DNA from: Candidatus Cloacimonadota bacterium
GTDB taxonomy: Bacteria; Muiribacteriota; UBA6191
Direction of reading: 5' to 3'
NCBI GenBank assembly: GCA_002402105.1
Contig: NVVD01000012.1
Span: forward strand, 1 to 37,650
Length of the DNA stretch: 37,650 bases
This document shows, in pieces, positions 33,001 to 37,650 of this stretch. Within the stretch, counting starts at the first letter, position 1. The number at the start of each line of letters is the position of its first letter. A program made the translations under genes and the position numbers. The notes below the pieces were generated by a model. That model made no database searches. It was not told the origin of the DNA and saw only the letters and a list, made by a program, of their open reading frames with translations.

Positions 33001-34953
33001 ATGATAAAAAAAGTATTTTATACCATACTCTATTTTTACCTCTTATTTTATGCAGGTCAGATAAAAGATTTCTCTTCAAATTATCTTAGCTTTATCACTT
33101 TATGGTTAGGTTTAGGTTTACTTTGTTTTTTAATATCAAAGTCGACCGTAGAAAAATATAATAAATATACAATATTTTTTATTTTGGTTTTAAGTTTATT
33201 CGCTAGGTACTTGGTGATAGAACATCCAATAAGTGATGATACTTATCGTTATATGTGGGAAGGATACATTCAGCAGTTTGGTGTAAACCCATATTTGTTA
33301 GCTCCAGACTCACAAGAGCTTATAAAGTATAGATGGTCAGAATTTAAGATGCCAAATCACGAATCTATGACAGCAATATATCCTGCTTTTTCTTTAATGC
33401 TTATGAAACTTACTTCATATATAAGCCTAGATTATAGATCTTTTAAAATAGTTTTTGGTTTCTTTGATTTTTTATCTATTTTATTGTTATTGATGTTGAT
33501 GTACTCCTATAAAATACCTTCGGGTAGGGTTTTTATTTATGCTTTAAATCCAGTGACTTTATTTTCATTTGTTGGTCAGGGACATCTAGATTCAATGATG
33601 ATGTTTTTTGTAATTTTATCCTTACTACTATTTGAAAAAGAAAAGTTTTCAATAATGTGGATTAGCCTCGCTTTAGCATTTTGTAGTAAATATTTGTGTT
33701 TATTACTTATTCCTATGTTTATTAATCGTAAGAGCTATAAGAGCTTCTATTTATTTTTTGTGTTTACTCTTTTATGTTTTATTCCTTATTTAAGTGCAAA
33801 GTTTCATATTTTCGATAGTCTTTTATCTTTTTCATTTAATATGCAATACAATGCATTTATTTTTTCATTAGTAAAAACTATTCTTTTTGGTAATCATATA
33901 TTAGCCCATTTTTTGTTATCAAGTATTGGTATAGTATTAGGAACTTGGTTATTTATTTCAAGAACAAACCCCATATATCCTGCTTTAAGTATAAGTGCCA
34001 TGTTTTTAATATTTGCCCCAACGATACACTTTTGGTATCTGTCTTTATTTATTCCATTTTTATGTTTTGTTGAATCTCCAGCCTTAGTTTTTTGGACGGT
34101 GAGTTCTGGTTTATGGTACTGCCATTATCAAAATTTAGAGTTTAGTCATCTGCCTTTAGTCAGCCTACTAGAATACTCTCCCGTTTTATTATTATTACTT
34201 TGGGATTTATTTAGAGTAAAAGACTTTACTCAAAGAAAAAATCAAAAAATATCAAATAAGATAAGTGTGATTATACCTGAATATAATGATCATAAAAATT
34301 TAAAAATAATTTTGAATCAATTACAAAATCTAGAAGTTATTGCTGATGAAGTTATAGTTGCTCATGCAGGAGAGTCTAAAGAAAGTTTTTTTATTTGTGA
34401 AAACTTTAATGTAAATATTTTAGATTGTGAAAAAGGGCGTGGAAATCAAATAGTTCAGGCGATAGATAATACTAAACATGAAATAATTTTGATTTTACAT
34501 TGCGATACAAGTTTAAATGGAGAAATAATCTCTCAAGTTTTATACGCTATGCAACAAGAAGAAAATATTGGTGGATGTTTGGGTAGCTCTTTTGAGGGAA
34601 GTTTAGATGGGCAATGGTTCATTACTTTTTTAAATAGAGTTCGGGCAAGATTTTTAGGGATCAGTTTTGGAGATCAAGGGCAGTTTTTTAGAAGGTCTGT
34701 TTATATAAATGATGAGTGGGATTTAAAGATGCCATTGATGGAAGATGTTGAACTATCGCTTCAACTCTTAAAATCAAAAGGTAGAGTGTTGTTTTTAGGA
34801 AATGGTCTAAAATCTTCTATAAGAAGGTGGCAAAATAAAAGTCGTTTAAAGAATGCAATTCTGATTATTAGATTAGTTTTTATTTATTGTTTTAAGCGTA
34901 GATTTCAGCAAAAAGTGGATACAAAAAAGTTATATCAAGAATACTACCTTTGA
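33001..34953 (+). CDS. Fusion of a GT-C-like membrane domain and a TIGR04283-like GT2 domain
   Basis: A 650-residue protein. The first 410 residues hold about eleven hydrophobic helices and look like a GT-C/GT87-type polyprenol-sugar transferase. The first large loop reads EHPISDDTYRYMWEGYIQQF and then GVNPYLLAPDS, with the acidic pair and the G-x-NPY motif of that class. Residues about 420-650 form a cytoplasmic GT-A domain resembling the TIGR04283 glycosyltransferases: ISVIIPEYND, KGRGNQIVQA, a D-x-D-like LILHCDTSLN, then SFGDQGQFFRR, PLMEDVELSLQLL and SIRRWQNK. Its product is unknown. One chain may both load a sugar onto a lipid carrier and use it. The gene stands alone, with about 270 bases upstream. 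Confidence 0.7.
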   Translation: MIKKVFYTILYFYLLFYAGQIKDFSSNYLSFITLWLGLGLLCFLISKSTVEKYNKYTIFFILVLSLFARYLVIEHPISDDTYRYMWEGYIQQFGVNPYLLAPDSQELIKYRWSEFKMPNHESMTAIYPAFSLMLMKLTSYISLDYRSFKIVFGFFDFLSILLLLMLMYSYKIPSGRVFIYALNPVTLFSFVGQGHLDSMMMFFVILSLLLFEKEKFSIMWISLALAFCSKYLCLLLIPMFINRKSYKSFYLFFVFTLLCFIPYLSAKFHIFDSLLSFSFNMQYNAFIFSLVKTILFGNHILAHFLLSSIGIVLGTWLFISRTNPIYPALSISAMFLIFAPTIHFWYLSLFIPFLCFVESPALVFWTVSSGLWYCHYQNLEFSHLPLVSLLEYSPVLLLLLWDLFRVKDFTQRKNQKISNKISVIIPEYNDHKNLKIILNQLQNLEVIADEVIVAHAGESKESFFICENFNVNILDCEKGRGNQIVQAIDNTKHEIILILHCDTSLNGEIISQVLYAMQQEENIGGCLGSSFEGSLDGQWFITFLNRVRARFLGISFGDQGQFFRRSVYINDEWDLKMPLMEDVELSLQLLKSKGRVLFLGNGLKSSIRRWQNKSRLKNAILIIRLVFIYCFKRRFQQKVDTKKLYQEYYL

Positions 34954-35080
34954 ATGTTTTAGTATCCTTTAATTATAAAATGAAGGAATAAAGTATTTGT
35001 ATTTGAGCTTAAAGTTGGAGTTTAAGGTGTTTTTTTTGTAAAGTAAGGGTATATTAATGCAAGTGATTGAAGGGTGCGAC

Positions 35081-35488
35081 ATGAAAATATTAATAGCTGA
35101 AGATGAATTTATTAACCGTAAACTGATACATAAACTTTTAAGTGCTTATGGTGATGTGGATGTAACCACAGATGGTGAAGAGGCAATTGAGGCATTTACG
35201 ATGGCTTTAGATGAAGAAGATCCATATGATTTATTATGTTTAGATATCATGATGCCAAAAAAAGATGGTTTAACGGCTTTAAAAGAAATTCGTCAAATTG
35301 AAGCTGATAGAGATATCTCTATTGGTAAAGATAGTGTAAAAATTATGATGACTACCGCACTCGGAGATTCAAAAAGTGTATTGGGTGCTTTTAGAGATGG
35401 GTGTGAGTCCTATGTAGTAAAGCCTTTGATAAAAGAAAAGATCTTTAGTGAACTCTTAAAACTAGGGTTAATTCAGTCTTCGGATTAA
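35081..35488 (+). CDS. CheY-like single-domain response regulator
   Basis: A 135-residue receiver domain with no output domain. The acidic pocket (AEDEF near residues 5-9), the phospho-acceptor in LLCLDIMMPKKDG, the T/S position in IMMTTAL and the lysine in YVVKPLIKEK are all intact, so it should be phosphorylated by a histidine kinase encoded elsewhere. I place the start at 35081 because the family begins right at this M-K-I-L-I-A-E-D-E stretch and AGGG lies 6 bases upstream. An in-frame ATG at 35057 also has AAGGG at good spacing and would add 8 residues. No kinase is nearby. Its 3' end nearly touches the convergent Nif3-family gene (1 base apart). Confidence 0.88.
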   Translation: MKILIAEDEFINRKLIHKLLSAYGDVDVTTDGEEAIEAFTMALDEEDPYDLLCLDIMMPKKDGLTALKEIRQIEADRDISIGKDSVKIMMTTALGDSKSVLGAFRDGCESYVVKPLIKEKIFSELLKLGLIQSSD

Positions 35489-35489
35489 T

Positions 35490-36248
35490 TTATAAACCCG
35501 TAGGAAACTCTAAAAACTCAATATCAAAAGAAAACTTTTTATTTAAATATTGACCGATAGCTTTAGGTCCTAAAGTCTCGGTACGGTAATGTCCAGCTAA
35601 GATTAAATTAATATTAGATTCTTTGGCTACGTGATACATATAGTGGTTCATTTCACCTGTAATAAAAGTATCAAAACCTTTTTCTTGTGCTTCAAATAAT
35701 CCATCTTGTCCTTGTCCTGTGATTAGGGCAACTTTTTGAACGTCTTGATCATTAAATAAATATGCTTTCACTTTATCGTTTAATTGTTGCTCAACAAATT
35801 GAGTAAAGTTTTCAAAGCTCATTGAGTTTTCTAGGTCTCCCATTAAGCCAAGTTGTAAACCATGAAAGTTACCCATTTTTTCTAATTTTTGGAGTTTTAA
35901 AAGGTCAAATAAGCTTTTATTGTTGCCATAAATAGGGTGAATATCAAGAGGTAAATGAGATGCATATAAAGAAATTTCATTATCAAATAGAAATCTGAGC
36001 TTTTCTTTTTGTTTCAAACTGATATTACTTTCTTTATTAAAATTCCAAAAGATACCGTGGTGAACAAAAATAAAGTTACAGCCTTTTGCTTTTGCTTCTT
36101 CAAAGACCTCCATAGAAGCATCTGTAGCAACAGCTATTTTACTAATACTAATTTCACTTGGTATTTGTAAACCATTACATGAAACGTCTGATATTTTTTC
36201 AGGATCTAAGAGTTGATCTAAGTGTTTAGAAAGTTCTATGGAGTTCAT
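35490..36248 (-). CDS. Nif3-like (YbgI/DUF34) dinuclear metal centre protein
   Basis: A 252-residue member of the Nif3/NIF3L1 family, a widespread hexameric protein with a dinuclear metal centre. YbgI and its relatives are often named GTP cyclohydrolase I type 2, but the true activity is unsettled. Metal-binding positions appear as FVHHGIFW (about 61-68) and, near the end, GHYRTETLGPKAIGQYL with its His and Glu. The first third has the SCNGLQIP segment that marks the family. The middle portion (about 110-175) is the variable insert region. It lies convergent to the response regulator and divergent from ndk, alone in its transcription unit. Identification is good, function open. Confidence 0.9.
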   Translation of the reverse strand: MNSIELSKHLDQLLDPEKISDVSCNGLQIPSEISISKIAVATDASMEVFEEAKAKGCNFIFVHHGIFWNFNKESNISLKQKEKLRFLFDNEISLYASHLPLDIHPIYGNNKSLFDLLKLQKLEKMGNFHGLQLGLMGDLENSMSFENFTQFVEQQLNDKVKAYLFNDQDVQKVALITGQGQDGLFEAQEKGFDTFITGEMNHYMYHVAKESNINLILAGHYRTETLGPKAIGQYLNKKFSFDIEFLEFPTGL

Positions 36249-36358
36249 GATTTTGCCTTATTGACTATAAATATTGATGTTATGTTGAGTAAAATTAAAT
36301 ATTTTAGAGTTAACTTACTATATTACTGAAAAGATATAAAGACTCTCTAAGATAATAC

Positions 36359-36387
36359 TTGAAAAATTATCTAATATTGGATAAATT
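36359..36387 (+). promoter_or_regulatory. Candidate sigma-70 promoter upstream of ndk
   Basis: TTGAAA (36359-36364) and TAAATT (36382-36387) are separated by 17 bases, matching 5/6 and 4/6 of the consensus hexamers. In such AT-rich sequence chance matches are frequent. The rest of the 244-base gap between the Nif3-like gene and ndk holds no gene I can support. Confidence 0.3.
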
Positions 36388-36492
36388 CTCACTCGTAACC
36401 AAGAAAGGCTTTTTCAATATGTATTTATTTTATAAAAATAAGTCCTTTTTTAATTAATAAAATTTATTTTGTCAAAATGAAAGGACAATAAA

Positions 36493-36945
36493 ATGGCTGT
36501 AGAGCAAACATACACAATGGTAAAACCTGACGGAGTTCAAAGACAATTAGTTGGAGAAATTATCGCACGATTTGAAAATAAAGGTTTAAAGCTTGCTGGA
36601 TTGAAAATAACTCAAATTTCAAAAGAAAAAGCAGAAATACATTATGGTGAGCACAAAGAAAGACCATTTTTTGGTGAACTTGTTGATTTTATTACTTCTG
36701 GGCCTGTAGTTGCTATGGTTTGGGAAGGAGAAGGGGCTATTGCTATTTCTCGAACATTAATGGGAGCTACAAAAGCAGAAGAAGCAGCACCTGGTACTAT
36801 CCGTGGTGATTATGCTCTTTATACTGGTAAAAACTTAGTTCATGGCTCTGATTCAACAGAAAGCGCTAAAAGAGAAATCGGAATCTTTTTTGATGAGTCT
36901 GAATTAGTATCATACAATCTAGATGCAGCAGCTTGGATTGTATAA
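36493..36945 (+). CDS. ndk: Nucleoside diphosphate kinase
   Basis: Ndk transfers the gamma-phosphate between nucleoside tri- and diphosphates through a phosphohistidine. The 150-residue chain shows [19 protein letters not shown] with Lys11, [21 protein letters not shown], and the catalytic [17 protein letters not shown] with His117. This is the longer, eukaryote/archaea-like form that keeps the extra C-terminal residues after the EI of the active site ([18 protein letters not shown]), rather than the short E. coli form. AAAGGA precedes the ATG at good spacing. Single gene with its own promoter candidate and a strong terminator. Confidence 0.97.
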   Translation: MAVEQTYTMVKPDGVQRQLVGEIIARFENKGLKLAGLKITQISKEKAEIHYGEHKERPFFGELVDFITSGPVVAMVWEGEGAIAISRTLMGATKAEEAAPGTIRGDYALYTGKNLVHGSDSTESAKREIGIFFDESELVSYNLDAAAWIV

Positions 36946-36991
36946 ATTTTTGATATGGATGCTTTAAGACATCTATAGGATAAAAAAGCTT

Positions 36992-37026
36992 GAAGCCATT
37001 GACTCTTTGTTGTGGCTTCTTTTTTT
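36992..37026 (+). terminator. Rho-independent terminator of ndk
   Basis: GAAGCCA (36992-36998) pairs with TGGCTTC (37013-37019) and is followed by seven T (37020-37026). This is the clearest intrinsic terminator in the window, 47 bases after the ndk stop. Confidence 0.85.
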
Positions 37027-37105
37027 ATGCGGTCACATCTAATCATTGCCTTTTTCTCCTCCTTTTTTACTGAAATCTTATATTTAATAGAGTATCTGTA
37101 GATGT

Positions 37106-37111
37106 TATAAT
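37106..37111 (+). promoter_or_regulatory. Candidate -10 element before the edge gene
   Basis: TATAAT at 37106-37111 is a perfect -10 hexamer, 46 bases before the ATG at 37157; a second TATAAT lies at 37123-37128. No good -35 is seen for either, so this is only suggestive. Confidence 0.3.
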
Positions 37112-37156
37112 AAAAACGGATTTATAATTATCAAATAAATGAAAAAAAGAGATAAG

Positions 37157-37650
37157 ATGAAAGCTGTAAATTTTGATGACATACAATTTCAAAAACTAGA
37201 ACATCATAAGATTAAATTATCTACAGTTTGTCAGATTGTAGATGATTCTAATAATCCAATTAAAAATTCTATTTTAGTATCTTCAATAATGAATTAGAAT
37301 GTTTTACAGATGAAAATGGATATACAAAAGTTGTTTCTATACAAGATGAAGAAACACCTTTTTTATTGTCTTCTAAAGAAGAAATACAATCTTTATTTAA
37401 AATATTATTTAATACTTCTTTAATGATTAAAGAAACTATACAAGAAAAACAAGAGTTACAAAATTTTCCTTTAGGAACAGCAGACTTTGAAACTATCATC
37501 AATAAAAATAAACTTTATATAGATAAGACAAAGCAAATTCATAAACTTATACAAACAAGTGATGCTTGTTTTATATCTCGTCCACGACGATTTGGAAAGT
37601 CACTTATTGTTTCTACGTTAGAATGTTTGTTCAAAGGTAAAAAACATTTA
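37157..37650 (+). pseudogene. AAA-ATPase-like (PDDEXK_9 family) gene with apparent frameshift, cut by window edge
   Basis: The ATG at 37157 opens a 46-codon frame ending at TAG 37295-37297. The -1 frame, open from 37264, carries on without interruption to the window end. Joined, they read as one protein: an N-terminal part (about 1-85) whose DDSNNPIKNSILV and then ELECFTDENGYTKV resemble a carboxypeptidase-regulatory-like beta-fold, and then the start of an AAA-ATPase-like domain (FPLGTADFETIINKNKLYID). That domain includes the R-P-R-R-F-G-K-S Walker A and is usually followed by a PD-(D/E)XK nuclease-like domain. The shift must lie in 37264-37294. No slippery heptamer is evident, so an indel or sequencing error is more likely than programmed shifting. 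Alternatively the ATPase begins at the in-frame ATG 37423. The family is of unknown function and often multicopy. Confidence 0.6.

Noticed and set aside
37264-37294. Programmed -1 ribosomal frameshift in the edge gene
   Set aside because: No X-XXY-YYZ heptamer in the overlap of the two frames and no obvious downstream pseudoknot; an indel is simpler.
1-37650. CRISPR array, insertion sequence, tRNA or rRNA gene
   Set aside because: No regularly spaced repeats, transposase, terminal inverted repeats, cloverleaf or rRNA-like stretch was seen anywhere in the window.

Overview
This window is a stretch of very AT-rich chromosome using the standard genetic code (TGA, TAA and TAG all act as stops). 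Its genes point to a Gram-negative (diderm) bacterium: a lipid A branch (LpxI, LpxB, an LpxL-like acyltransferase, an MsbA-like flippase), an OprP/OprO-type outer-membrane porin and a sigma-54-dependent NorR system. RicT (PSP1 family) next to holB is a combination also familiar from Firmicutes. I could not fix the phylum; nothing here is diagnostic, and no rRNA or tRNA gene was seen.

Left part (1-8291, + strand): a C-terminal remnant of a YcaQ-type DNA glycosylase, an AI-2E family permease, then rsfS and rsmE (overlapping). These are followed by a run of four genes: a nucleotide-transporter-like membrane protein with a long helical (HEAT-like) tail, a stand-alone cyclic-nucleotide-binding domain, a membrane HAMP/SpoIIE phosphatase and a STAS protein. 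The last two form half of a partner-switching module. The matching anti-sigma-type kinase is not in the window.

Middle (8288-13773, - strand): a phosphate-scavenging operon reading DUF547 protein, phosphate-type porin, pstS, pstC, pstA, pstB, without phoU. Next comes a GT-C-like membrane protein (+), then a nitric-oxide defence locus. norR (-) is divergent from a quinol-type nitric oxide reductase gene (+), which is followed by an NnrS-family gene. The norR/nor intergenic region shows three GT-N7-AC NorR-type sites and a clear sigma-54 promoter. The NO-ligand residues of the NorR GAF domain are all present.

Right part: an AAA/DUF4143 ATPase (-) whose upstream region carries a repeated 13-mer. 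Then follow rlmN-holB and a long tight operon ricT-lpxI-lpxB-msbA-lpxB paralogue-acyltransferase-pdxA. A 272-base gap with a tiny ORF and a hairpin precedes a GT-C/GT2 fusion protein, a CheY-like response regulator, a convergent Nif3-family gene, ndk with a strong terminator and, at the edge, an AAA-ATPase-like gene with an apparent frameshift.

Most of the content is recognisable housekeeping or stress machinery. The candidates for something less described are the transporter/cNMP/phosphatase/STAS cluster, the diverged second LpxB, the glycosyltransferase fusion and the repeat-flanked AAA ATPase. None can be called a new system from sequence alone.
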